From Mycobacterium sp. PS03-16 (GTDB taxonomy: Bacteria > Actinomycetota > Actinomycetes > Mycobacteriales > Mycobacteriaceae), in contig NZ_SPQO01000005.1 in NCBI RefSeq assembly GCF_004570325.1, positions 1 to 64,000 of the forward strand: 64,000 nt of DNA, written 5' to 3'. Position 1 is the first letter of the stretch. Every line of letters starts with the position of its first letter. This document shows, piece after piece, positions 1-9,204 of the stretch. The notes beneath the pieces were generated by a model. That model did not search any database and was not told the DNA's origin. It was given only the letters and a program-made list of their open reading frames with translations. The position numbers were made by a program, and so were the translations under genes.

Positions 1-1416
1 TGGCAGCGGTGGCGGGACGCCGGGCTCGTTCGGCGGGACCGGCAGCGGGAACGGCGCGTGCGGCGCCGGGCCCGGCCCCGGCGCGGCACCGGGCGGCAGC
101 TGCACCACCGGCGGGCCCGGATCCGGGTCGACCTGCGGCGGGATGAAGGGGAACTTGTTCTGCGGCAGAATCATCCGCGGATCGGTGATCGGTTCGCCGA
201 TCGGGACGGGCGGCCCGCGCCACGGGTTGCTGCCGATCGGCACGTAGCCCCGGGGATCGCGGCACAACTGGATGGTGGGCGCCCGCTTGCCGGGGAACTC
301 CTGGCACGGGTAGTTGCGCGCACCGCGCACCACGGCCGGATCGTTGTGCGGGGTCTTGCAGTACAGATCGGTCGGCAGGTCACGCACGGTCTCGTCGGCC
401 GGCGAGCGGATCGACGTGGGCGGCAGGAAGCCGACCGAGCAGGTCGGCGGATCGTTGAGGTGGATCTTGAAGTCGAGCTTGCCGCCCTCGTCGGTCGGCA
501 CACCGCCTGCGACGGTGTTCAGCGCCGCCATCAGCGCCGGGAAGATCACCAGCGCCTGTTCGAGGGACTTGTGGTAGATGACACCGATACGGCCGAAGTT
601 GGCCAGGTTGGCGGCCAGGATCGGGAACGTCGGGCGGATGCCCTCGAACGTGCGGTTCGCGACCGCGGTGGTGCCGGGCACGGTCTGCAGTGTGGCGAGC
701 AGCTGCGGGTCGGCGGCCGCGACCTGACCGGTGAGCCGGGCCAGCCCGTCCGACAGTGACCGGATGTCCTCGCCACTGCGGATCTGTGCGTCGAGGAACG
801 GGCCCACCTGGTCGATCAGTTGCGACGTCTGCGCGTAGTTCGAGTTGGCCTCGTCGACGAGCAGGCGCGACGACTGGATCAGCCGTGCCAGCTCCGGACC
901 GGTGCCGTTGAACGCGTTGAACGTCTCCTGCAGCAGGTCCTGGATCCGGCTGTCGCCGACGCTGCTCACCAGCTTGTCGGCCTCGCCGAGCAGCCCGGAG
1001 ATGTCCTGACCGATCGCGGTGCGGTCCATTCCGATGTCCGAACCGTTGCGCAGCATCGACGACGACGCCGTGTCCGGCGGCACCAGGTCGATGTACTGCT
1101 CGCCGACCGCCGAGACGCTCTTGACGGTGGCGGTGACGTTCTCGGGCACCGGGGTGTCACTGTTGAGCCGCATGTGCGCGACCACGCCGTCATCGGAGAG
1201 GCCGACCTTCTCGACACGGCCGATCGTCACACCGCGGTAGGTGACGTTGGCGTTCTCGTACAGTCCGCCGCCCGCGGTGAAATTGGCCGTGACGTCGTAG
1301 GAACCGATGCCGACGGCCGACGGCAGCCGCAGATAGAACAGGGAGATCGCGCCGACGGTCAGCACGGTGACGACCGCGAAGATTGACAGCTGCAGACGGG
1401 TGAGCCGGGTCAGCAT
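1..1416 (-). CDS. mce4F: Mce4F, steroid importer subunit (partial, 3' end outside window)
   Basis: This is the last MCE-family subunit of the Mce4 cholesterol import system, expected to be anchored in the membrane and to span the periplasm. The ATG at 1416 shares one base with the mce4E stop (TAATG). The frame stays open to base 1, giving 472 codons; from memory the M. tuberculosis protein is about 560 residues, so the end is missing. Visible are an N-terminal hydrophobic anchor (about residues 9-30), an MCE/MlaD domain (about 35-115), a long helical region, and a tail after about residue 440 that is very rich in proline. It belongs to the operon running from yrbE4A. Confidence 0.93.
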   Translation of the reverse strand, partial: MLTRLTRLQLSIFAVVTVLTVGAISLFYLRLPSAVGIGSYDVTANFTAGGGLYENANVTYRGVTIGRVEKVGLSDDGVVAHMRLNSDTPVPENVTATVKSVSAVGEQYIDLVPPDTASSSMLRNGSDIGMDRTAIGQDISGLLGEADKLVSSVGDSRIQDLLQETFNAFNGTGPELARLIQSSRLLVDEANSNYAQTSQLIDQVGPFLDAQIRSGEDIRSLSDGLARLTGQVAAADPQLLATLQTVPGTTAVANRTFEGIRPTFPILAANLANFGRIGVIYHKSLEQALVIFPALMAALNTVAGGVPTDEGGKLDFKIHLNDPPTCSVGFLPPTSIRSPADETVRDLPTDLYCKTPHNDPAVVRGARNYPCQEFPGKRAPTIQLCRDPRGYVPIGSNPWRGPPVPIGEPITDPRMILPQNKFPFIPPQVDPDPGPPVVQLPPGAAPGPGPAPHAPFPLPVPPNEPGVPPPLP

Positions 1417-2612
1417 TACGGCGCCCCCTCGTGTTGCGTGGCCGTACCGGGCGGGATCTTGAACGGATCGGCCGCCTGTCCCGACAGGTTGGCCATCGCA
1501 CCGGTCAGGAAGTCCGGCGGGTTGACCACCTCGCCGATGCGCTTCATGTTCGGGTCCAGCCCCAGCGACGTGGTGAAGACCGACTCGCCCATACGGCGCA
1601 GCGTCAGGTCGAACGTCACGAACACGTTCATGTAGTCGCCGCGCACGGCTTGGCGCAGGTACTTGTAATGGAACGGGAACGTCGGCAGCAGTTCGAGGTC
1701 CTTGATGAAGTCGTCGACGTTGTCGTTGAGCGCCTTGATGACCGGGAACAGGTCCTTGAGGTTGGCCGCGAACTCGGTCTTGGTCTCGGACAGGATCCGC
1801 GACGCCACCGTCGCGAAGGTGCCCAGCGCACCGAACGCCTCGACGATGTGAACGCGGTTGTTGTTGAGCACCTCGAGCGCGGCGGGCAGCGTGTCGAGCG
1901 TGCGGCCGAGGCTGTCGCGGCTGCGGGCGAGGATGCCGGCGAACCGGTCGAGCCCCTCGGCCGCCCGGATGATGTCGGCGGTCTGCCGGTCCAGCGAGCT
2001 GGTCAGCTCCGCCAGGCGCGGCACCAGGTCGGTGAAGCTGCCCTCCCGGCCGGCCACCGCGGCGTAGAGCTCATCTGTGATGTCCTGCAGTGCACCGAGG
2101 TTGCCCTTGTTCACCACCACGCCCAGCGACGACAGCACCTCCTCGGTGCTCGGGTAGCGCCCGGTGCGGTCCATCGGGATGCGGGAGCCCTCCTGCAGCC
2201 GGCCCACGCCCGCCTCGCCCTGCGGCTCGGCGAGTTCGACGTGCTGCGAGCCCAGCAGCGAGGTCTGCGCGACCTTGGCGGTGGCGTTGTCGGGCAGGGT
2301 GACGTCGCCGTCCAGCGACAGCTGCACCGCCGCGTAGAACGTGCCGTCCGGCCGCTGCACCGCGTCGATACCGGACACGCTGCCGACCGTGACGTCGTCG
2401 ATCATCACCGGCGAGTTCTGCGGCAGCGTCGCCACATCGGGCAGCTCGACCGTGATGGTGTAGGAGCCGGACCCGTGTCCGGCGGTGCCCGGCATGTCCA
2501 GCGAGTTCAGCCCGCCGAACTGGCAGCCGGCCAGGACCAGCACGCCGGTGCCCAGGGCGACCGACCGGTAGCCGACACGAAAGACGCTGCGGCGCAGCGA
2601 TGGACGGGTCAT
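1416..2612 (-). CDS. mce4E: Mce4E (LprN), MCE-family lipoprotein
   Basis: This is the lipoprotein subunit of the Mce4 sterol transporter. I chose the ATG at 2612 because it overlaps the mce4D stop as ATGA and is followed by a lipoprotein signal with lipobox LAGC (Cys30). The protein has 398 residues, close to the usual length. The MCE domain follows at about residues 45-125 and a helical region after it. The frame extends upstream into mce4D, but the residues encoded there are a shadow of mce4D. It is translationally coupled to both neighbours. Confidence 0.93.
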   Translation of the reverse strand: MTRPSLRRSVFRVGYRSVALGTGVLVLAGCQFGGLNSLDMPGTAGHGSGSYTITVELPDVATLPQNSPVMIDDVTVGSVSGIDAVQRPDGTFYAAVQLSLDGDVTLPDNATAKVAQTSLLGSQHVELAEPQGEAGVGRLQEGSRIPMDRTGRYPSTEEVLSSLGVVVNKGNLGALQDITDELYAAVAGREGSFTDLVPRLAELTSSLDRQTADIIRAAEGLDRFAGILARSRDSLGRTLDTLPAALEVLNNNRVHIVEAFGALGTFATVASRILSETKTEFAANLKDLFPVIKALNDNVDDFIKDLELLPTFPFHYKYLRQAVRGDYMNVFVTFDLTLRRMGESVFTTSLGLDPNMKRIGEVVNPPDFLTGAMANLSGQAADPFKIPPGTATQHEGAP

Positions 2613-4006
2613 CCGGCACCTGCCTCGGCCGGCAGCGGCGCTTGCGGTGCAGGCGCCGCGTCCGGACCTCCGTTGTGGGATGTCGCCGCACCCGGCTGTC
2701 CTTGCGCGGCACCGTCGGCTGCCGGCGGCACCAGCAGTGAGGTGAGGTCCGTGCCGGGCGGCAACTGCGGCGGGGTGACCCCGGGTGCGTTCTGCCACTG
2801 CAGGTACGGCACTGGCGTCTCGGACTTGGCCTCGGTGGCCGGGGTGTCGTAGAGGATCTGCCCCTTGTACGCGGTGATGCTGTTGATCGGGTGGAACAGC
2901 AGCGGCGGGAAGTTCATCGCGATCCGCTTGAACACCGGGCCCATACGCTGGCGGCAGATCTCCGCGCGCTTGTAGTTGTCCGGGGTGGCGCCGACGTCGA
3001 AAGTGCCGCCGCAGATGAACTGCACCGGGTTGGCGAAGTTGGGCAGCGTCAGCAGACCACCGACGGTGCCCTGCGCCGGGTTGTAGATGTTGTAGAAATT
3101 CGCCAGACCGTTCGGCGTGATGTGCAGGATCTGCTCGATGTCGTCACTGTGATCGGTGAGGATCTGGGTGAAGTCGGCGAGCTTGCCCACCTGCGCGATC
3201 AACGCCTCGTTGTTCTCGCCGAGCAGCTCCTGCACATCGGCGAGAGCCTGGTTCAGCGTGCCCAGCGTGTCGTCGAGCTCGACGGTGCTGTCGGCCAGCA
3301 CCTGCGACACCGATGCCACGTGGTTGCTGAACTGCACGATCTGCTCATTGCTGTTGGACAGCGCGTTGACCAGGACCTGGAGATTCCGCACGGTGCCGAA
3401 GAGGTCGGTGCGCGAGTCGCCGAGCCGGCCCGCGGTCTGCGACAGTTCCCGCAGTGCCTGACGGAACGAGTCGCCGTTGCCGTCGAAGGTGTCGGCGGCC
3501 TGGTTGACGAAGGTGCTCAGCGGGCCCTGCATCGACCCGGCCTGCGGGCCCAATTGGGTGCTGAGCGCGGTGAGCTGCTCCTTGACCTCGTCCCACTCCA
3601 CCGGCACCGCGGTGCGGTCCAGGCTGATGCCGGCGCCGTCGGCCATGGCCGGGCCGCTGGTGTAGGCGGGGGTCAGCTGGATGAACCGGGCGGCCACCAG
3701 GTTCGGCGCGATGATCAAGGCCTTGGCGTCGGCGGGCACCTGCACGCCGCCGTCGACGGTCATCGTGATCTTGACGTCCTGGGCCCGCGGTTCGATCGTG
3801 TCGATCGTGCCGACCGGCACGCCGACGATGCGCACCTCGTCGCCCGGGTACAGGCCGACCGCCGAGGTGAAGTACGCGGTCAGCTTCGTTCCGGCCCGCG
3901 ACGGCCACACCAGGTAGACGCCGACCGCCAGCGTCACCACCAGCACGGCGGCCAGGGCGATCCGACCCCAGCGGCTGCGTGTGCTCACCGAATTCTCCTG
4001 TGTCAT
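2609..4006 (-). CDS. mce4D: Mce4D, steroid importer subunit
   Basis: MCE-family component of the Mce4 transporter, 465 residues. There is one N-terminal membrane anchor (about residues 13-32), an MCE/MlaD domain (about 38-120), then long amphipathic helices thought to form the channel through the cell envelope. The C-terminus is a low-complexity tail rich in Pro, Ala and Gly. Its ATG overlaps the mce4C stop by four bases (ATGA). A GTG seven codons into the frame is an alternative start. Confidence 0.92.
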   Translation of the reverse strand: MTQENSVSTRSRWGRIALAAVLVVTLAVGVYLVWPSRAGTKLTAYFTSAVGLYPGDEVRIVGVPVGTIDTIEPRAQDVKITMTVDGGVQVPADAKALIIAPNLVAARFIQLTPAYTSGPAMADGAGISLDRTAVPVEWDEVKEQLTALSTQLGPQAGSMQGPLSTFVNQAADTFDGNGDSFRQALRELSQTAGRLGDSRTDLFGTVRNLQVLVNALSNSNEQIVQFSNHVASVSQVLADSTVELDDTLGTLNQALADVQELLGENNEALIAQVGKLADFTQILTDHSDDIEQILHITPNGLANFYNIYNPAQGTVGGLLTLPNFANPVQFICGGTFDVGATPDNYKRAEICRQRMGPVFKRIAMNFPPLLFHPINSITAYKGQILYDTPATEAKSETPVPYLQWQNAPGVTPPQLPPGTDLTSLLVPPAADGAAQGQPGAATSHNGGPDAAPAPQAPLPAEAGAG

Positions 4007-5061
4007 GGCGACTTCGGCCTGATGATCAGCCGCTCGGAGATGAACCCGCGCAGGTAGTCGGCCAGGCTGTCCGGCAGCTTGCCGGGCTGGAAGTACGTGT
4101 CGAGCAGCACCTCCGACAGCGAGGCGGGCGGCAAACCGTAGAGGTTGATCTGGAAGCCGGGTCCCGAGCCGACCACCTCGCCGAGCGCGGTGGCGTACGG
4201 CGGCAACCGGCGCAGCGCCTCACCGATGTGTTCCCGACGTTCGAGCAGGTTGTCCATCACGAGGTTCAGCTTCTCGAGCACGGGGCCGAACTCGCGGCGG
4301 TTGTCGGCGACGAGCCCCGAGAGCTGTTCGGAGACATCGTCGATACCGGCGATGAGGTTGCTCAGCGCCTGGCGGCGTTCGTCGAGCGCGGCGAACAGCA
4401 GATTGCCGTCGGTGATCAGCTGGTTGACCTGTCCGGCCCGCTGCGCGAGTGTGTCCGAGACCCGCTTGGCGTGGCCGAGCAGCTGGTCGAGCGCCTCGTC
4501 GCGGGCGTTGATGCTGCGCGACAGGTTGGTCACGCCGTCCAGCGCGTTGCGCAGTTGGGGGGTGGCGTCGCGCAGCGAGTCGGTCAGCGTTTGCAGGGCC
4601 TGCTCGAACCGCGGCTTGTCCAGCTCACCCACGTTCTGGCCGAGGTCCTGCAGCGCGGTGTTGAGCGTGTACGGGGTCGTGGTGCGGCCCAGCGGGATCA
4701 CGGTTGACTTCCCCGAGCCCTGCGGGGTCACCGACAGCGATTTCTCGCCGAGCACGGTGTCGGTCTTGATGGCGACCAGGGACTGGTCCCCCACCTGGAC
4801 GTCGCGGTCGACCGTGAAGTTCACCTTCGCGGCGTCGCCGGCCAGTGACACGCCGGTCACCTTCCCGACCGTGATCCCCGAGACGTTGACGTCGTTGCCC
4901 GGAGTGATGCCGCCGGCATCGGTGAAGTAGGCCTCGTACGGCTTGCCCTGCGGCCAGAACGGCAGGCCGGTGTAGCCGAACGAGACCAGCACCAGGCACA
5001 CCACGATGACGATGCCGAAGATGCCCGTGCGCAACGGGTTACTGCTGTCGGGTCTACTCAT
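4003..5061 (-). CDS. mce4C: Mce4C, steroid importer subunit
   Basis: MCE-family component of the Mce4 transporter, 352 residues, matching the family's usual length of about 355. It has an N-terminal anchor (about residues 12-30), an MCE domain (about 36-115) and helical repeats. The start overlaps the end of mce4B by eight bases, so the two are probably translated in a coupled way. The order A-B-C-D-E-F is the standard mce operon order. Confidence 0.93.
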   Translation of the reverse strand: MSRPDSSNPLRTGIFGIVIVVCLVLVSFGYTGLPFWPQGKPYEAYFTDAGGITPGNDVNVSGITVGKVTGVSLAGDAAKVNFTVDRDVQVGDQSLVAIKTDTVLGEKSLSVTPQGSGKSTVIPLGRTTTPYTLNTALQDLGQNVGELDKPRFEQALQTLTDSLRDATPQLRNALDGVTNLSRSINARDEALDQLLGHAKRVSDTLAQRAGQVNQLITDGNLLFAALDERRQALSNLIAGIDDVSEQLSGLVADNRREFGPVLEKLNLVMDNLLERREHIGEALRRLPPYATALGEVVGSGPGFQINLYGLPPASLSEVLLDTYFQPGKLPDSLADYLRGFISERLIIRPKSP

Positions 5062-6091
5062 CGGTGGGTGCGCACCTCCCCTTCGACGGGTCCGGCGGGC
5101 CGCCGAACGGGATCAGGATGTCGCTGCCGGCGGGACCGTTGATCTTCATCCGGATCGAGCAGTAATAGATGTTGAAGAACGATCCGTACGCACCGAGCTG
5201 GTTGAGCCGCAGGTAGTTCTCGGCGAGTGGCTCGATCACCTTGTTGACGTCGGCCTTGCGTTCGTCGAACCGCTGGGCGAACGGCCGGGCGTTCTCGATG
5301 ACCCCCTGCAGCGGCCGCCGCGACGTCTCCAGCATTTCGGTGAGGTCGACCTCGGCCTGCGCCAGCGGGCCGATGGCCCCGGCGATCGGATCCCGTCCCT
5401 GGGCCAGGCCGGTGATCAGCTGCTGCAGCCGGTCGACGCTGGCGTCGAACTCGGCGCCCTTCTCGTCGACGGTACCCAGCACGGTGTTGAGGTTGTTGAT
5501 CACATCGCCAATCAACTGGTCCCGGGCGGCGAGGTTCTGGCTGAACGAGCCGGTGGTGGCCAGCAGGTTCGACAGCGCGCCGCCCTGACCCTGCAGCATC
5601 TCGATCACGGCGCTGCTGACCTCGTTCACCTTCGCGCCGTCGAGGCCCTTGAGCACCGGGCGCAACCCGCCGAGCAGGGCGTCGAGATCCAGCGCCGGCT
5701 GGGTGTTCTGCTTGGGGATGGTCGCCCCGGCCGGCAGCTTGCGCAGTTCGCCCGGCCCCGAGGTGATCTCGAGGTAGCGGTCGCCGACCAGGTTCTCGTA
5801 GCGCACGACCGCCCGGGTCGAGGTGTAGAGCTGGTAGCGCTTGTTCACGTCGAATGCGACGTCGACGGTGTTGTCCGGCTGCAGGCTGACGCTCTTCACG
5901 GTGCCCACCGGCACACCGGCGATGCGCACGTCCTGGCCGGGCTTCAGCCGCGAGGCCTCGGTGAAGTTCGCGTGATAGCTGTTGCCGGAGGCGAAGCGGA
6001 ACTCGCCGAACACCACCACGAGCATGCCGGCGACCAACAGCATCGCCACCGTGAAGATGCCGACGTTCAGCAGGGTGCGGTCACGGCGCAT
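5054..6091 (-). CDS. mce4B: Mce4B, steroid importer subunit
   Basis: MCE-family subunit, 345 residues. It starts with a short basic stretch and a membrane anchor (about residues 8-28), then an MCE domain (about 36-115) and coiled regions. Thirty bases separate it from mce4A, the widest gap among the mce genes here apart from that before yrbE4A. Near the C-terminus the segment FFNIYYCSIRMK resembles the conserved C-terminal block of Mce B proteins. Confidence 0.93.
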   Translation of the reverse strand: MRRDRTLLNVGIFTVAMLLVAGMLVVVFGEFRFASGNSYHANFTEASRLKPGQDVRIAGVPVGTVKSVSLQPDNTVDVAFDVNKRYQLYTSTRAVVRYENLVGDRYLEITSGPGELRKLPAGATIPKQNTQPALDLDALLGGLRPVLKGLDGAKVNEVSSAVIEMLQGQGGALSNLLATTGSFSQNLAARDQLIGDVINNLNTVLGTVDEKGAEFDASVDRLQQLITGLAQGRDPIAGAIGPLAQAEVDLTEMLETSRRPLQGVIENARPFAQRFDERKADVNKVIEPLAENYLRLNQLGAYGSFFNIYYCSIRMKINGPAGSDILIPFGGPPDPSKGRCAPTDE

Positions 6092-6121
6092 CCGGCCCTC
6101 GCTTCTTCGCGCAAGCGCTCA

Positions 6122-7324
6122 TCAGTAGTCGTCCCTTTCGGCGAACGCGCCGTTGAACAGGAACTGGAGGGTGGACGGCGCATCGAACTGCAGCTCGGTG
6201 TTGGGCTGATAGGGCACGTAGGCGTTGTCGGTCACCACGAACGGCGAGTGGTACCACGAGCCGCCGAACTGCTTGGTGGGTGGTTCGGGAAGGCCGCGGC
6301 AGTTGGGACCACCCGAGGCGTTGACGATCGGCAGGCTCTCGGGATACGTGTAGGCCGGCGCGCCGGGCAGGAAGTTCGAGGCGACGAACAGACCGGGCCG
6401 GGTGCCGCCGATGATCGGTGCGAAGCGGTCCACGCCGATCGCCACACCCTGCAGCGTGCAGGGAATGATCGGTGAGTAGTCGGCGGCGACCTTCAGTGGT
6501 GCGCGCAACCGCTGCATCGCCGCGATGTAGTCCTCCGCGGCCGGTTGGAGGGTGGCCGTGCCGTTGTTGGCCAGCCCGGTGGCGGCCAGCAGCGTGGCGT
6601 TCAGGTTGTCCTGCTGGTCGACGATCGTATTGCTGATCGTCGGGGCGTTGTCGAACACCTGCACCAGATCCGGGCCGGCGTCGGCGTAGATCGCGGCCAC
6701 CTCCGCGGTCTTGCGGAAATCCTCCTGCAACGTGGGCAGCTTCGGATTGAGCTGCTGCAGGTACTGATTCAGCCCCGCCATGGTCGCGCCCAGATCGTCG
6801 CCGTTACCGCGCAGGCCCTCCCCCAGCGCACTCAGCGTCGCGTTGAGGTTGATCGGATCGATCTTGCCCAGCACGTCGGTCAGGGTCTGGAACAGCGTGT
6901 TGACCTCGAGTTGCACGTCGGCGGCCTGCACTTCGGCGCCCGGCCGCAACGAGCTCTGCTGCGGATCCTCCGGCGGGATGAACTCCACGGATTTGGCGCC
7001 GAACACCGTGGTGCCGGCGATCCGGACCGCGGCGTTCGACGGGATGTAGCGCATCTCGTCGCTGCGGATCGCCAGGGTCAGCTTGGCCTGGTCGCCGGCG
7101 TACTCGATCGACTTCACCTCGCCGATCTGGATGCCGCGGTACTTGACCTTGGCGTCGGTCTCCATCACCAGACCGGCCCGCGGCGACATCACCGTCACCG
7201 TGTCGGTCGAGGTGAATGCCGCGGTGTACGAGAGGTACGTGAACACGGTGGCGGCCACCAGGATCGCGGCCAGGATCGCAGCCGCGATCCGGACGTGGCT
7301 GCGCTTCGCCTCAATGTCGGCCAT
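6122..7324 (-). CDS. mce4A: Mce4A, steroid importer subunit
   Basis: First MCE-domain subunit of the Mce4 sterol transporter, 400 residues, the same length as recalled for M. tuberculosis Mce4A. It has an anchor at about residues 13-33 and an MCE domain at about 38-120. It lies nine bases after yrbE4B. Known biology of the family is cholesterol uptake as a complex of YrbE permeases with six Mce proteins, powered by a separately encoded ATPase that is not in this window. Confidence 0.94.
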   Translation of the reverse strand: MADIEAKRSHVRIAAAILAAILVAATVFTYLSYTAAFTSTDTVTVMSPRAGLVMETDAKVKYRGIQIGEVKSIEYAGDQAKLTLAIRSDEMRYIPSNAAVRIAGTTVFGAKSVEFIPPEDPQQSSLRPGAEVQAADVQLEVNTLFQTLTDVLGKIDPINLNATLSALGEGLRGNGDDLGATMAGLNQYLQQLNPKLPTLQEDFRKTAEVAAIYADAGPDLVQVFDNAPTISNTIVDQQDNLNATLLAATGLANNGTATLQPAAEDYIAAMQRLRAPLKVAADYSPIIPCTLQGVAIGVDRFAPIIGGTRPGLFVASNFLPGAPAYTYPESLPIVNASGGPNCRGLPEPPTKQFGGSWYHSPFVVTDNAYVPYQPNTELQFDAPSTLQFLFNGAFAERDDY

Positions 7325-7333
7325 CGGTCACCC

Positions 7334-8176
7334 CTACCCGGACAGGTTGAAGTTGCCGGACGCGCCGTAGACGGCGAGTGAGATGAACAGGGTGATGGTG
7401 ACGACCACGATGAGCGAGGTCCGCACGGCCTGGCCGACGGCGATGCCCACACCCACCGGACCGCCGGAGGCGTTGTAGCCGTAGTAGGTGTGCACGAGCA
7501 TGACGGCGATCGACATCACGATCGCCTGCAGGAATGACCACAGCAGGTCACTCGGGATGAGGAACGTGTTGAAGTAGTGGTCGTAGAGGCCCGCGGACTG
7601 CCCGTTGATGAACACCGTGGTGAACCGGGCCGCGAAGAATGCCGCGAGCACCGACAGCGAGTACAGCGGGACGATCGCGATGAGCCCGGCCATCAGCCGC
7701 GTGGACACCAGATAGGACACCGAGTGCACGGCCATCGACTCGACCGCGTCGATCTCCTCGGCCACGCGCATGGCGCCCAGCTGCGCGGTGGTGCCCGCAC
7801 CGATGGTCGCGGCCAGGGCGATGCCGGCGATCACGGGTGCGACGATGCGGACGTTGAGGAAGGCGGACAGGAATCCGGTCAGGGCCTCGATGCCGATGTT
7901 GCCCAGCGAGGAGTACCCCTGCACGGCGATGACGCCGCCGGAGGCCAGCGTCAGGAATGCCGCGACGCCGACGGTCCCGCCGATCATCACCAGTGCGCCG
8001 GCGCCCATGGTCATCTCGGCGATCAGCCGGATGGTCTCCTTGCGGTAGCGGGTCAGCGCGTTGGGGATGTAGCGCATCGTCTCGCCGTAGAACAGCGCTT
8101 GTTCGCCGACGGTGTCGATGGCCTTGGGCACGCCGCGGAACATGCGGCGGAAGCGGAGGGTGGCGTCGTAACTCAT
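7334..8176 (-). CDS. yrbE4B: YrbE4B, MlaE-family permease
   Basis: Integral membrane permease of the MlaE family, 280 residues, with several hydrophobic segments and the conserved cytoplasmic region IDAVESMAV that typically contacts the ATPase. It forms the inner-membrane channel of the Mce4 importer together with YrbE4A, whose stop lies two bases upstream. The ATG at 8176 gives the family's usual N-terminus. Confidence 0.94.
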   Translation of the reverse strand: MSYDATLRFRRMFRGVPKAIDTVGEQALFYGETMRYIPNALTRYRKETIRLIAEMTMGAGALVMIGGTVGVAAFLTLASGGVIAVQGYSSLGNIGIEALTGFLSAFLNVRIVAPVIAGIALAATIGAGTTAQLGAMRVAEEIDAVESMAVHSVSYLVSTRLMAGLIAIVPLYSLSVLAAFFAARFTTVFINGQSAGLYDHYFNTFLIPSDLLWSFLQAIVMSIAVMLVHTYYGYNASGGPVGVGIAVGQAVRTSLIVVVTITLFISLAVYGASGNFNLSG

Positions 8177-8178
8177 GA

Positions 8179-8943
8179 TTACCGCACCAGGACCCGGACG
8201 CCGATCGCCGTCATGATCACGTTGATCACGAACAAGCAGATGAACGCGTAGACGACGGTCTCGTTGACGGCGATGCCGACGCCCTTCGGGCCGCCCTGCA
8301 CGGTCAGGCCGCGGTAGCAGCCGACCAGCCCGGCGACCACACCGAACAGCAGTGCCTTGATCTCGGCCAGCACCAGCTCACCGAGGCCGGTCAGCACGGT
8401 CAGGCCGTTGATGAACGCGCCCGGGTTGACGCCCTGCAGGAAGACGGAGAACACGTAGCCACCGGCCAGGCCGATCATGCAGACCAGGCCGTTGAGGAGC
8501 AGCGCGACGAAGGTGGACGCCAGCACGCGCGGCACCACCAGGCGCTGGATGGGGTCGATGCCCAGCACCCGCATCGCGTCGATCTCCTCGCGAATGGTGC
8601 GGGCGCCCAGGTCGGCGCAGATGGCGGTGGCGCCGGCGCCGGCGACGACCAGCACCGTCACCACCGGGCCGAGCTGGGTGATGGTGCCGAATGCCGTTCC
8701 GGCGCCGGACAGGTCGGCGGCACCGATCTCGCGCAGGAGGATGTTGAGCGTGAACGCCACCAGCACGGTGAACGGGATGGCGACCAGAAGGGTCGGGATC
8801 AGTGAGACCCGCGCGATCATCCACGTCTGGTCGAGAAACTCCCGGAACTGGAACGGCCGGCGAAAGATCTTGACGAACGTGTCGATGGACATCTCGACAA
8901 ATCCGCCCACGGCCCGTGCCGGGGCCGCGAGCTGTTCCCTCAA
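8179..8943 (-). CDS. yrbE4A: YrbE4A, MlaE-family permease
   Basis: First gene of the mce4 operon, 254 residues, equal to the recalled M. tuberculosis length. It is an MlaE-type permease with five or six hydrophobic segments and the motif REEIDAMRVLGIDP, which marks the conserved cytoplasmic loop. A shorter start at the Met about 17 residues in is possible, but the longer form matches homologues. The 261 bases upstream carry two KstR-like operators and no gene. Confidence 0.94.
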   Translation of the reverse strand: MREQLAAPARAVGGFVEMSIDTFVKIFRRPFQFREFLDQTWMIARVSLIPTLLVAIPFTVLVAFTLNILLREIGAADLSGAGTAFGTITQLGPVVTVLVVAGAGATAICADLGARTIREEIDAMRVLGIDPIQRLVVPRVLASTFVALLLNGLVCMIGLAGGYVFSVFLQGVNPGAFINGLTVLTGLGELVLAEIKALLFGVVAGLVGCYRGLTVQGGPKGVGIAVNETVVYAFICLFVINVIMTAIGVRVLVR

Positions 8944-9071
8944 CCTCGGCTCCGTTCTCGGCGCGGGGTGCCGCGAATACCGGCCGCGGCGAATTCTCGT
9001 ACTGTACTCGCCGGGACGGCGTTCCCACCCCTGTTTCAGACGATGCTCTGCGTGAGCCGGATCATATTAAC

Positions 9072-9085
9072 TAGAACACGTTCGC
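9072..9085. promoter_or_regulatory. KstR-like operator, imperfect
   Basis: The bases read TAGAACACGTTCGC. They match TnnAACnnGTTnnA except for the last position. The site lies 128 bases upstream of yrbE4A and fits sterol-induced control of mce4. Confidence 0.6.
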
Positions 9086-9160
9086 AGTGTCAAAGAACGG
9101 AGAAATCCGTCTTCACCACACCAAATATGCTGGTCAGAGCCGGTGTGATCCAGGTCATTC

Positions 9161-9174
9161 TGTAACGTGTTCTA
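9161..9174. promoter_or_regulatory. KstR operator upstream of mce4
   Basis: TGTAACGTGTTCTA is a perfect match to the KstR operator pattern. It lies 89 bases from the first site and just after the hsd4A stop. The same 14 bases recur upstream of kshA. Confidence 0.85.
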
Positions 9175-9204
9175 GTGCCCGGACGCGCGTGACAACCGAG
9201 ACTG

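Noticed and set aside
1431..2852. Long plus-strand open frames opposite the mce4 genes
   Set aside because: High-GC antisense shadows; the minus-strand proteins match a known operon gene by gene.
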